DNA from: HXMU1420-13 sp965229525
Lineage (GTDB): Bacteria; Bacteroidota; Rhodothermia; Balneolales; Balneolaceae
DNA length: 64,000 nucleotides
Direction: 5' to 3'
Assembly: GCA_965229525.1 (NCBI GenBank)
Contig: OZ245886.1
Location: 2,294,001 to 2,358,000, forward strand
Under the pieces are notes generated by a model. The model was not told the origin of the DNA. It ran no database searches and was given only the letters and a program-made list of their open reading frames with translations. This document shows, piece by piece, positions 34,880 to 43,127 of the stretch. The position numbers were made by a program, and so were the translations under genes. How positions within the stretch are numbered: the first letter of the stretch is position 1; the number at the start of each line of letters is the position of its first letter.

Positions 34880-35668
34880 ATGTATTGGGTTATCAGTCAA
34901 ATCAGCAAGCGAACAAAACAACTAACTATACTGCTTGCATTCATCTTCGTATTTACGTTGATAGCAGAGTCTGTTCAGGCACAATCAACCATACCACAAA
35001 TCGATCTTTCTATTGGTGGCGGGGGTAGCTCTGATGAGGATGACTTTTCTTCCGCGATCCAGGCATTAGTGATTATTACCGTGCTGTCGTTTGGAGCAGC
35101 GTTTGTAACTATGATGACCAGCTTTACGCGAATCATCGTGGTGTTTTTCTTTTTGCGGATGGGTTTGGGAACACAGCAATCACCACCAAATCAAGTGTTG
35201 GTGGGATTGGCACTTTTTCTCACCATTTTCATAATGAAACCCACTTTTGATGAAATCAATCAAGTGGCCATTCAGCCCTACACTAATGATGAAATGACGC
35301 AAATGGAGGCATTATCAGCAGCTTCTATTCCACTAAAGGAATTTATGATTCGCCAGACCAGCGATCAAGATCTTCTGTACTTCATGGACATGGCAGGCTT
35401 ACAGACTGTTGGAAATGCGGAATCTCTTCCTCTTTTTGTCGCAGTACCAGCTTACGTAATTAGTGAATTGAGAATTGCATTTCAGATTGGGTTTATGATT
35501 TATATCCCATTTATGGTAATAGATCTTGTAGTTGCATCCATCCTCTTAGCTATGGGGATAATGTTCTTGCCACCGGTAATGGTTTCGTTGCCGTTCAAAA
35601 TTTTAGTCTTCGTATTAACAGACGGATGGTACTTACTAGTGTCGTCCCTCGTAGAAAGTTTTAGGTAA
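34880..35668 (+). CDS. fliP: FliP flagellar export gate protein
   Basis: The 262-residue protein has a signal-like first helix (LTILLAFIFVFTLIAESVQA) and the FliP core: MTSFTRIIVVFFFLRMGLGT, PPNQVLVGLALFLTIFIM, and the C-terminal GFMIYIPFMVIDLVVASILL and VSLPFKILVFVLTDGWYLLV motifs. Forms the core channel of the export gate with FliQ and FliR. Confidence 0.97.
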   Translation: MYWVISQISKRTKQLTILLAFIFVFTLIAESVQAQSTIPQIDLSIGGGGSSDEDDFSSAIQALVIITVLSFGAAFVTMMTSFTRIIVVFFFLRMGLGTQQSPPNQVLVGLALFLTIFIMKPTFDEINQVAIQPYTNDEMTQMEALSAASIPLKEFMIRQTSDQDLLYFMDMAGLQTVGNAESLPLFVAVPAYVISELRIAFQIGFMIYIPFMVIDLVVASILLAMGIMFLPPVMVSLPFKILVFVLTDGWYLLVSSLVESFR

Positions 35669-35672
35669 TAGT

Positions 35673-35942
35673 ATGAATATTGATACTGCTTTATTTTGGG
35701 TTCAGGAGATGTTAACCACCGTAGTTGTACTTTGTGCACCGGTTATGATCGCAGCAGTAAGTGTTGGACTTGGTATAGCCATTTTCCAGGCAGCCACTTC
35801 TATTCAGGAGATGACCCTAACATATGTTCCTAAAATGGTAGCTGTAATAACCGTTCTTTTCTTAATGTTCGGATTTATGCTTCAATTTGCGATCGATTTC
35901 ACACAGCGAGCTTTCGAATTTATTCCTCAAGTAGCTCTATAA
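35673..35942 (+). CDS. fliQ: FliQ flagellar export gate protein
   Basis: The 89-residue two-helix membrane protein with the family core FQAATSIQEMTLTYVPKM. Length and position between fliP and fliR are typical. Confidence 0.95.
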   Translation: MNIDTALFWVQEMLTTVVVLCAPVMIAAVSVGLGIAIFQAATSIQEMTLTYVPKMVAVITVLFLMFGFMLQFAIDFTQRAFEFIPQVAL

Positions 35943-35954
35943 TTAGGTTTTGTG

Positions 35955-36752
35955 ATGGGTGGAGAATCATTAACAATTGATTTGATTCTATCCGGTTTCC
36001 TCATTTTTGTGAGGGTTAGCGCAGTGGTAATGACTGCTCCATTTTTTAGTAATAACTCATTTCCTATTCAGGTTAGGCTTTACTTTTCAATGGTGGTTAG
36101 CATACTACTTTTCTATGTGGTACCTGCAGAAAATACATTTGTACAGGCAAGTGATGGCACCATTGAGATTTTCATAGCTATTGTTGCCGAATTATTGGTA
36201 GGAGCTGCAATGGGCGTTATTGGTCAGCTTGTATTTGCCGGATTTGAGATGGCCGGTACGCTTATCAGTTATAACACAGGTCTTAGTTTTGCTATGATGA
36301 TGGATTCATCGACCAATCAACAGAATTCTATTGTGGCAAATATTTTGGGAATGCTAGCAATCCTCATTTTCCTCAGCATCGATGGGGATAAGATTTATAT
36401 AACGGCTCTGGCAAAAAGCTATCAAATTGTACCAGCGGTTGATCATAATGTGCATTTGGCTGGGACCTACATGCTTGAAGTGGCAACCTATTTATTTGTA
36501 CTTGGAGTTCAGCTTACTGCACCATTCATGATGGCTATTTTCTTGTTGGATGTTTGTCTCGCTATTTTTGGTAGAATTATGCCTCAGGCTAACCTGATGT
36601 TTATCGCTCTCCCTGTAAAGATGGGAGTTGGTGTATCCATCTTTATGTTGGTACTTCCATATTTACCTACTGCTTTCGATGTAGTCTTTCAGAATCTATT
36701 CTTCTTCCTGGAAGGACTTTTAGGCAATATTGTGCCGACGCCACCGGCCTAA
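35955..36752 (+). CDS. fliR: FliR flagellar export gate protein
   Basis: The 265-residue multi-helix protein with the FliR pattern: FLIFVRVSAVVMTAPFFSNN near the start, GAAMGVIGQLVFAGFEMAG, and C-terminal LDVCLAIFGRIMPQANLMFI. A GTG at 35952 is in frame one codon upstream; ATG 35955 is chosen. Last gene of the motAB-fliLMNOPQR operon; beyond it lie intergenic repeats. Confidence 0.95.
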   Translation: MGGESLTIDLILSGFLIFVRVSAVVMTAPFFSNNSFPIQVRLYFSMVVSILLFYVVPAENTFVQASDGTIEIFIAIVAELLVGAAMGVIGQLVFAGFEMAGTLISYNTGLSFAMMMDSSTNQQNSIVANILGMLAILIFLSIDGDKIYITALAKSYQIVPAVDHNVHLAGTYMLEVATYLFVLGVQLTAPFMMAIFLLDVCLAIFGRIMPQANLMFIALPVKMGVGVSIFMLVLPYLPTAFDVVFQNLFFFLEGLLGNIVPTPPA

Positions 36753-36793
36753 GGAACATTCAACATTCAATAAGCAACATTCAAATTCGGTTG

Positions 36794-36934
36794 GTCATCG
36801 CGAGTAGGCTAGAAAAGCAAAAAAGTCTGTTTTGAGAACGACGCGGCGATCTCTAGGAAAACGGTTGGATCGGGGAGATTGCTTCGTCGATGATTGCAGA
36901 TGTTAGTATAGATTTCGATACTCCTCGCAATGAC
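36794..36934 (+). repeat. 141-bp palindromic intergenic repeat, copy 1
   Basis: Starts GTCATCGCGAG and ends CTCCTCGCAATGAC, its near reverse complement. Internally CGACGCGGCGATCTCTAG and GAGATTGCTTCGTCG form a second inverted pair, so the unit can fold into a long hairpin. First of three tandem copies filling most of the 556-nt gap between fliR and the small minus-strand gene; no gene is seen in it. The leader 36755-36790 is rich in CAACATTCAA-type repeats. Confidence 0.93.
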
Positions 36935-36953
36935 TTTGATTGTAACTAAAGCG

Positions 36954-37094
36954 GTCATCGCGAGGAGGCTAGAAAAGCAAAAAAGTCTGTTTTGAGAACG
37001 ACGCGGCGATCTCTAGGAAAAAGGTTGGATCGGGGAGATTGCTTCGTCGATGATTGCAGAAGTTAGTATAGATTTCAATACTCCTCGCAATGAC
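36954..37094 (+). repeat. 141-bp palindromic intergenic repeat, copy 2
   Basis: Nearly identical to copy 1 and exactly the same length, 19 nt downstream, same orientation. The inverted ends (GTCATCGCGAGGAGG / ACTCCTCGCAATGAC) are retained. Confidence 0.93.
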
Positions 37095-37118
37095 GAGCTT
37101 TTTTAATAAACATAAATT

Positions 37119-37259
37119 GTCATCGCGAGGAGGCTGGATAAGCAAAAAAATCTGGTTTTAGTTCGACGCGGCGATCTCTAGGAAAACGGTTGGATCGGGG
37201 AGATTGCTTCGTCGATGATTGCAGAAGTTAGTATAGATTTCAATACTCCTCGCAATTAC
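37119..37259 (+). repeat. 141-bp palindromic intergenic repeat, copy 3
   Basis: Third tandem copy, 24 nt after copy 2, same length. Slightly more diverged (GGATAAGC, GTTTTAGTTCGACG, and ATTAC at the end in place of ATGAC). Confidence 0.92.
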
Positions 37260-37308
37260 GAATAATTGGAGTTGTTATACTGAACGTATTACAAGAGTTG
37301 GATTGAAG

Positions 37309-37572
37309 CTAAGCCCTCAAATCGATCTTAATACCTTTGCCTTCGTCTTTCTCTTTGATGATCTCCGGTACTTCGGGCAATTTGGTGGGCATCTCCACTT
37401 CCATGTGAGATTTAGAAGCCTGACTAATGGTTACTTCATCAATGATGAACTTTGAATTTCTTTCCCTTTCTCTTTCGCGTTTTTTCTTTCGCTGATGCTC
37501 TTCTTCCTCTCTCTTATGCTTCAGTAGCTCAGGGATTTTGCTAAGTTTCGATATTTTGGGCAAGAGTGACAT
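37309..37572 (-). CDS. Small highly charged protein behind its own sigma28-like promoter
   Basis: The 87-residue protein has a helical Arg/Glu/Lys-rich centre (residues 20-38) and a Pro/Glu/Lys-rich C-terminal half ending in KGIKIDLRA. No signal peptide, membrane helix or known family. It is the last minus-strand gene beyond fliA, but a sigma28-like element with a perfect CCGATAA lies 36 nt upstream of its ATG, and a perfect hairpin separates it from fliA. That makes a real late motility gene likely despite its low complexity. A secreted, chaperone-like or motor accessory role cannot be distinguished. Confidence 0.6.
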   Translation of the reverse strand: MSLLPKISKLSKIPELLKHKREEEEHQRKKKRERERERNSKFIIDEVTISQASKSHMEVEMPTKLPEVPEIIKEKDEGKGIKIDLRA

Positions 37573-37607
37573 TCAACGTCTTCCATGGGTATGAGTATCC
37601 TTTCATG

Positions 37608-37634
37608 TTATCGGTTGGTCATTGCATTACTAAA
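37608..37634 (-). promoter_or_regulatory. sigma28-like promoter of small charged protein gene
   Basis: Minus strand TTTAGTAA-N11-ACCGATAA, with the -10 36 nt before the ATG, the same distance (36-37 nt) as for the two minus-strand genes at 17055 and 18172. Confidence 0.55.
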
Positions 37635-37641
37635 ATTGGTT

Positions 37642-37663
37642 CTGATTAGAGTTTTCTAATCAG
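37642..37663 (-). terminator. Hairpin downstream of fliA
   Basis: Perfect 9-bp stem CTGATTAGA/TCTAATCAG with a 4-nt loop, 16 nt past the fliA stop. There is no T run on its 3' side in the minus orientation, so termination is only probable. Confidence 0.45.
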
Positions 37664-37678
37664 TCTGATCAAAAAAAG

Positions 37679-38449
37679 CTAATTCTCAATATAAACTACT
37701 TCCTCTTTAGTAAGCTCCTGGCGTAGTTGGAGTAGAAGCTTCCCTACAATTTGCGAAATTCGTGCTTCAGTGAGTTCAAGGAGTAATGCGATTTCACTCA
37801 TCGTCATATCTTCATAGTAGTATAACATCAAAATTAGGCGATCGCGCTCTTTCAACTCACCTATTTTCTTCATGATTGCAGCTGTTCGCTCTTTCTTTTC
37901 CAGATTATTGTCAGGTACTTCTGAGTTTGGATCTACCTGAGTCTCATAATAAGAGACAGAGTCCTCATCATAAGCAGGGCCATCTAAAGAAAGTACATTT
38001 CGTTGTTGAACGTTGGTAAGTAACTTGTGATAATCTTCAATATCCATGTCGAGTTCATCGGCTACTTCCTGGCTTGAGGGTTCTCTACCTAAAATTTGGC
38101 TTAGCTGTTCAATTACTTTTTGAACTTCGCCGTAATTCTTTCTTTGCTTACGTGGTAATTGATCAATACTTCTTAAGTAATCAACAATGGCTCCGCGAAT
38201 ACGGTAATACGCGAAAGTATTAAACTGAATATTTCTGCTACAGTCATAGGATTCCATAGCTTGCAGTAAACCCGTGATTGCTGCGCTTTCTAAATCCTCG
38301 CGTTGTGAAAGTGGTTGATCAGGACGACTTATTTTGCCGATGATGCTACGAATAAGTGGCATCGATTTACTGATGATCGAGTTTCTAAGCCCATCAACCG
38401 GGTTGCTGGCATAAAGCTCAATTAATTCTTGTAAGGTTTTATTTCCCAT
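37679..38449 (-). CDS. fliA: RNA polymerase sigma factor FliA (sigma28)
   Basis: The 256-residue sigma factor of the FliA/WhiG group. Region 2 shows DLESAAITGLLQAMESYD, FNTFAYYRIRGAIVDYLRS and IDQLPRKQRK; region 3 REPSSQEVADELDMD; region 4 LKERDRLILMLYYYEDMTMS followed by EIALLLELTEARISQI. It directs late flagellar and chemotaxis transcription; about a dozen matching TTAAG-N14/15-CCGATAA sites are readable in this window. It is encoded at the end of the flhB-flhA-flhF-flhG unit. A possible FlgM-like antagonist is at 54911. Confidence 0.96.
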   Translation of the reverse strand: MGNKTLQELIELYASNPVDGLRNSIISKSMPLIRSIIGKISRPDQPLSQREDLESAAITGLLQAMESYDCSRNIQFNTFAYYRIRGAIVDYLRSIDQLPRKQRKNYGEVQKVIEQLSQILGREPSSQEVADELDMDIEDYHKLLTNVQQRNVLSLDGPAYDEDSVSYYETQVDPNSEVPDNNLEKKERTAAIMKKIGELKERDRLILMLYYYEDMTMSEIALLLELTEARISQIVGKLLLQLRQELTKEEVVYIEN

Positions 38450-38451
38450 AA

Positions 38452-38676
38452 CTATGTCTCCTGCTCAGGATTTTGGTTATTACCACCAATAGGTATTTGC
38501 TCGGCCTTATTATTGTCGCGAACTACATTCAATAGAAAAATGGATAGGTACATCACGGAGAAGAGTCCCATAAAAACCAGGAGGCTTCTATAAAGAGCTA
38601 CATCAATCTGTACTCCTGAAATCAGTAAAAGCATAAATAGCAGTAATGATATCACTAATATGAGGCGTAATAACAT
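38452..38676 (-). CDS. Small two-helix membrane protein between flhG and fliA
   Basis: The 74-residue protein has two hydrophobic helices (about 1-22 and 32-52) and a polar cytoplasmic-type tail with NNKAEQIPIGGNNQ. It starts 11 nt after flhG and ends 2 nt before the fliA start, so it is co-translated with them. No family recognised. Position suggests a flagellar accessory or regulator of FlhG/FliA, which is inference. Confidence 0.7.
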   Translation of the reverse strand: MLLRLILVISLLLFMLLLISGVQIDVALYRSLLVFMGLFSVMYLSIFLLNVVRDNNKAEQIPIGGNNQNPEQET

Positions 38677-38687
38677 GAGTATATCTC

Positions 38688-39494
38688 CTAATTATGTGCG
38701 TACGCTAGTTGTAGTTGAGGTTTTTCTAAGGTGTTCGACGTAGAGATGAGATTCTGAACTATGAACTCCACCTCCTGATTAATTGGATTTTCCGGGTCCA
38801 TTCCAAGCAATGTATTTTGCTTTTTAACAGCTCTTCTAACTTGAGCGTGATCTGGAATAAAACCCAGGTAGCTACATTCCTGTTCAAGGAAATAGGCTAA
38901 AATGGTATTAAATCTCTCGATCGTGCTTTTGGCATCTTCTTCGTTTTCTGCAAAGTTGACAAGACTACCAAAATTGTAATCCGGATCAATGCTGAAAACA
39001 TATTTACAAAAGCGGTATGCATCTGAAATGGCTGACGGTTCATCAACAAGCACAAGAAGACCGAATTCAGCCGCATCTAATGCCCATAGACTCATTTCAC
39101 CAGCACCAGCCGGCGTATCAATTAAAATGAAATCATGGGATGGCTTCAATGCAAAAAGAACCTGGTCGAGGGCATCCATGATTATGTCATTGCCTAATTT
39201 CGCTTCCATGGGATCATCCGCCCCCGTAACCAATGTAATGCCACCAATATCCTGGAACGTATCTTCTAGACTACAATCATTGGTAATCCACTGGCAAACA
39301 GATGCCTGAACTGGTTGATTAAACATAGTAGCACAGTTTGCAAGCCCTAAATCTGCATCAATTACGGCTACTTTATAGCCCATGTCGTTTAACATTGCGG
39401 CCATGTTTACCACGCTTATACTTTTTCCAACACCGCCCTTTCCACTAATAACAGCAAAAACAAATGGTTCAGTTCTTTCAAATAGATGCATCAT
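38688..39494 (-). CDS. flhG: FlhG (YlxH/FleN) MinD-like ATPase
   Basis: A MinD/ParA-type ATPase controlling flagellar number and placement with FlhF. The deviant Walker A AVISGKGGVGKSISVVNMAA, VIDADLGLAN and the LIDTPAGAGE switch are visible. The frame opens at 39530 within flhF, but GGAGG about 10 nt before ATG 39494 (followed by a second ATG) marks the likely start, giving 268 residues. The C-terminal DQAQVRRAVKKQ-like stretch (DHAQVRRAVKKQNTLL) is family-typical. Confidence 0.93.
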   Translation of the reverse strand: MMHLFERTEPFVFAVISGKGGVGKSISVVNMAAMLNDMGYKVAVIDADLGLANCATMFNQPVQASVCQWITNDCSLEDTFQDIGGITLVTGADDPMEAKLGNDIIMDALDQVLFALKPSHDFILIDTPAGAGEMSLWALDAAEFGLLVLVDEPSAISDAYRFCKYVFSIDPDYNFGSLVNFAENEEDAKSTIERFNTILAYFLEQECSYLGFIPDHAQVRRAVKKQNTLLGMDPENPINQEVEFIVQNLISTSNTLEKPQLQLAYAHN

Positions 39495-39499
39495 TTTTC

Positions 39500-40972
39500 T
39501 TAGTCCTCCAGCACTTTTTGGGCGAACCATTGTGGATTAAACTCGCTCAGACTTGTAGGTAGGTCACCTCCATTGCTAATGTATCTGGCAGCACAATCCA
39601 TCTCTTTCATAAACGGAATAATTGGCCCCCATTGTGAGACTTCATCAAGATGCGTTATAGAGATATAGTCAGGTTGCATTGGATGATTCTTAGCAGTTGC
39701 ATTAGAGAAGTAGAATTTGCTGCGGGCAGCATCCACCACAAAGTGAACTTCAAGAGGAGTTAGGGGCGTTAGTAATTGTCTGATCTTCCAGTATTCCCTA
39801 AACGAATCCTCCTGTTCGATACTAAGCGATGGTGTATCAATCAGTATATGATCGAATTCCTTCCACTCTTCTATATTTTCGCCCACATCAAGACCTTTCT
39901 TAACTGCGAAGTGAGAAATTTTTTCATTTCTACAAAAGCTCTCCAGGATACTGTAATACCTATTTCCGGGGTTTTGTTGTGGATGAACCGTAACCACGGC
40001 TACATTTTTATTGAGCATAAAATCCGGATGTAAGCAAAGTTTCATTATCAGTGACGTTTTACCGGAACCTGAAGGTCCTGCAAACAGCATGAATTTACTT
40101 GGGTCTTTCGAAGGAGCCTTGCCTAATGAGTCTCGCAAAATACCAGCGAGTTTAGCCATGAAAAGCTCATTGTGTTCAAATGGATCAATTCCATTTTTGA
40201 TGATTTGGCTAAACCACCCACTTACTGTTGAAGTGTTAATTCCGGTTTGTACTAACTGCTGAAATACAGGGTGACAAGCATAATCCAGATTCGATGAGAT
40301 TAATGAAGAATCCAGTAATGCTTCCAGCTTATCAAATCTTTTGTGAAGTGCCTTAATCGCTTTCTGGTTTTCGATTGGGGATTGAACCGCTATTCGAGCT
40401 TCATTAAAGTTCTCTTTTGGTTTTGATTCTCTAAAATGAGTGATGAATTTTCCAGCTGTTTTTGGGACGATAGTCGCAGGGGCTTCATCCTGTAAAATTT
40501 CTTCTTCCTGAATATTATTTTGAGGTGCTGGTCGTAAGCTTGCTCTTCGGTAAAACTGTTGGGAAGTTTTTTCCTGAACAGGCTCTTCTTGCGGTAAAAA
40601 TTGTTCGCCTGCTCCAACTAACTCTTTGTTCGTCTCTTTCTTTTTCTCCGTCAAAATTTGCTCAGTCGCATACTTTCTAAGCGACATTAAATTAGAATTT
40701 CCTCTTTGGTTAGACGCCGATAATACCGTACTGCTACGCTCGAATTGAACCCCATCGTCCTCTTCTTTTAATGAATCTCTGAATGTTTTTGCTCTAGAAT
40801 GATGAGATTTTTTCTCATCTAACGGTGAATCAGAAAATATGGTAACCTTAGCTTTTTGACCCTCTACAGTAGGTTCTGAAGCCTCTAAAATTAGGATGTC
40901 ATCACCGTACATTTGGTGGGCAGTCTTCTTTGCAGCTTCGACAGTTTTTCCAAAAATATTCTTCAGTATCAT
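39500..40972 (-). CDS. flhF: FlhF SRP-type GTPase
   Basis: The 490-residue FlhF sets the flagellar assembly site. It has the FlhF N-terminal start (KNIFGKTVEAAKKTAHQMYG), a long poorly conserved basic linker, then the NG domain with P-loop FAGPSGSGKTSLIMKL. The G3 element reads LIDTPSLS instead of the usual DTAG, and the G4 element reads ITHLDE instead of TKLD, so nucleotide handling may differ. It overlaps flhA by 4 nt. Confidence 0.92.
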   Translation of the reverse strand: MILKNIFGKTVEAAKKTAHQMYGDDILILEASEPTVEGQKAKVTIFSDSPLDEKKSHHSRAKTFRDSLKEEDDGVQFERSSTVLSASNQRGNSNLMSLRKYATEQILTEKKKETNKELVGAGEQFLPQEEPVQEKTSQQFYRRASLRPAPQNNIQEEEILQDEAPATIVPKTAGKFITHFRESKPKENFNEARIAVQSPIENQKAIKALHKRFDKLEALLDSSLISSNLDYACHPVFQQLVQTGINTSTVSGWFSQIIKNGIDPFEHNELFMAKLAGILRDSLGKAPSKDPSKFMLFAGPSGSGKTSLIMKLCLHPDFMLNKNVAVVTVHPQQNPGNRYYSILESFCRNEKISHFAVKKGLDVGENIEEWKEFDHILIDTPSLSIEQEDSFREYWKIRQLLTPLTPLEVHFVVDAARSKFYFSNATAKNHPMQPDYISITHLDEVSQWGPIIPFMKEMDCAARYISNGGDLPTSLSEFNPQWFAQKVLED

Positions 40973-43122
40973 ACTAACTCAGTTTCTTCAGTTATTGGCT
41001 GTTGGTCAGTTTCGGCTTGGTGAGATGGTATTTCTCGAGCCGGCGCCTGAATCGTCAAACGATCAAAAGTTTTGAACTGAATGTCCTGGCTGATGTCGTT
41101 GTACGATAACACATTTATATCTGGCAAAATCGGTGCCAAGAATTCGAAAAGGGTGAATCGCAAGATGGGTGAGGTTAGTAAAAGCGGTTCAAATCCTTTT
41201 CGCACCATATTGGTGAAAGTCTTTGATGACGACTGATACAAACGCTCTACGGTGTCGGGTGTTAAGCCGAGTGTGTTGCTGTTTAAAGTGCCTTGTTGAG
41301 CCTGCGAGATTAAGTGAGATTCTAATTGAGGTTCTAGCATTACTACAACCACTTCGTTCTCTGGAGTTACAAATTGACGAGTAATGGTCTCAGATAATGC
41401 AGCTCGGCAATACTCATTCAATACATCGGTATTGTTTGTTTGATGGCAATAATCGGCCAACGTTTCAAGGATGGTAATAAGATCTCTAATTGGTACTCGC
41501 TCTCGTAATAATCGCTTCAATACTTTTTGGATATCCCCAATTTTCATTCCATCCGGTACAAGTTCTTCGACTAACGCCGGCGCTTGTTCTTTAACATTCT
41601 CGACCAATTTTTTCACCATCTGGCGATCAATCAATTTGTGTGCATTTTTCTTTAAAACCTCCATCAAATGCGTTGTGATAACAGCACCTGCTTCAATCAC
41701 AGCTAGCCCATATTTTTCCGCCTCAGATTTATTCTTTCCACTTACCCATATCGCATCCATCCCGAAAGTTGGATCTTTGGTTTCAATTCCCTGAATATTT
41801 GGTTTAAAATCTTCAGGTAAGAGAGTGAGGAAATAACCTGGTAGCAATTCACCTCCACCTTGAACCACACCCCTCATTTTGATGGTATAGTGGTTGGCAT
41901 CAAGCTGAACATTATCCCGTATGCGAATAGATGGGATGATAATTCCAAGTTCAGCTGCAAGTTGTTTTCGAAGAGAGGTCATGCGTTCGAGTAAATCTCC
42001 ACCTTGAGTGGCTTCGACCATTGGAATCAAGCTATACCCAATTTCTAACTCGAGTGTATCCATTACCAGATAATTTTCAACCGGGTCGTCTTTTTTCTGA
42101 ACTACAGCATTAGACTCGCTCTCTTTTAAGTCTTCAACTTCTTTTCGCTCTTCCGCTCTAAAATTCTTGAAAGCCATAAAGAATAGGAAACCGGCAATAC
42201 CCCAGAATGGAACAACGGGAAGTCCTGGCATCATCCCTAAGAAGAAAACAAAAGAACCGGCAATAACAACCGTTTTAGGATTTCCAAGAAGTTGATCTGT
42301 TAATTCGTTACTCAGGTTTCCTTCTGACGCGGCTCGAGATACGATCATACCAGAAGCGGTTGAAATTAGGAGCGCAGGAATCTGTGAAACCAAACCATCA
42401 CCAATAGTCATTAAAGTATACGTAGCGGCAGCTTCTCCAAGTGGCATTCGTAGTTGAAGGGTTCCGATTATCAATCCGCCAATTATGTTGATGAACGTAA
42501 TTAACAAACCCGCAATAACATCACCGCGAACAAATTTGGAAGCACCATCCATAGCGCCATAAAAGTCGGCTTCGCGTGCAATTTCAGATCGTCGGTTTTT
42601 AGCTTCTTCGTCGGTTAAAAGTCCGGCGGCCAGGTCCGCATCAATCGACATTTGCTTACCGGGCATTGCATCTAAGGTAAAGCGTGCAGCAACTTCGGCA
42701 ATTCGGGTTGCACCTTTGGTTATAACCACAAAGTTGATTATCACCAAAACTGCGAAAATAATTATCCCGATAACGAAGTTTCCCTGTACAATAAATCCCC
42801 CGAATGCCTCGATGATATTTCCGGCATAACCTTCACTTAAAATGAGGCGGGTTGTTGCTACGTTTAATGATAACCTAAAAAGGGTTAGGATGAGGAGCAT
42901 GCCAGGAAATACAGCAAACTGTAGTGGTTTTAAGGCATAGAAGGCAACCAGTAGAACAATGAGTGAAAGTGTGATGTTTAAGGCGAGGAAAAAATCCATC
43001 AACTGAGTAGGGAATGGAATAATCATAATGAGTAGAATCATCACAATTCCCGAGGAAATCAGTACATCTGTCTGGAAAAATGTTCCCTTTAATCTCTTAG
43101 TATCTATTCCACCAATTTTCAT
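40969..43122 (-). CDS. flhA: FlhA flagellar export gate protein
   Basis: The 717-residue export-gate component has eight predicted helices in the first half (from about residue 18), the FHIPEP-family signature RIAEVAARFTLDAMPGKQMS followed by IDADLAAGLLTDEEAKNRR, and a large cytoplasmic C-terminal substrate-docking domain (LPDINVLSYNDI near the end). It starts 5 nt after flhB and overlaps flhF by 4 nt. Confidence 0.97.
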   Translation of the reverse strand: MKIGGIDTKRLKGTFFQTDVLISSGIVMILLIMIIPFPTQLMDFFLALNITLSLIVLLVAFYALKPLQFAVFPGMLLILTLFRLSLNVATTRLILSEGYAGNIIEAFGGFIVQGNFVIGIIIFAVLVIINFVVITKGATRIAEVAARFTLDAMPGKQMSIDADLAAGLLTDEEAKNRRSEIAREADFYGAMDGASKFVRGDVIAGLLITFINIIGGLIIGTLQLRMPLGEAAATYTLMTIGDGLVSQIPALLISTASGMIVSRAASEGNLSNELTDQLLGNPKTVVIAGSFVFFLGMMPGLPVVPFWGIAGFLFFMAFKNFRAEERKEVEDLKESESNAVVQKKDDPVENYLVMDTLELEIGYSLIPMVEATQGGDLLERMTSLRKQLAAELGIIIPSIRIRDNVQLDANHYTIKMRGVVQGGGELLPGYFLTLLPEDFKPNIQGIETKDPTFGMDAIWVSGKNKSEAEKYGLAVIEAGAVITTHLMEVLKKNAHKLIDRQMVKKLVENVKEQAPALVEELVPDGMKIGDIQKVLKRLLRERVPIRDLITILETLADYCHQTNNTDVLNEYCRAALSETITRQFVTPENEVVVVMLEPQLESHLISQAQQGTLNSNTLGLTPDTVERLYQSSSKTFTNMVRKGFEPLLLTSPILRFTLFEFLAPILPDINVLSYNDISQDIQFKTFDRLTIQAPAREIPSHQAETDQQPITEETELV

Positions 43123-43127
43123 CTACA

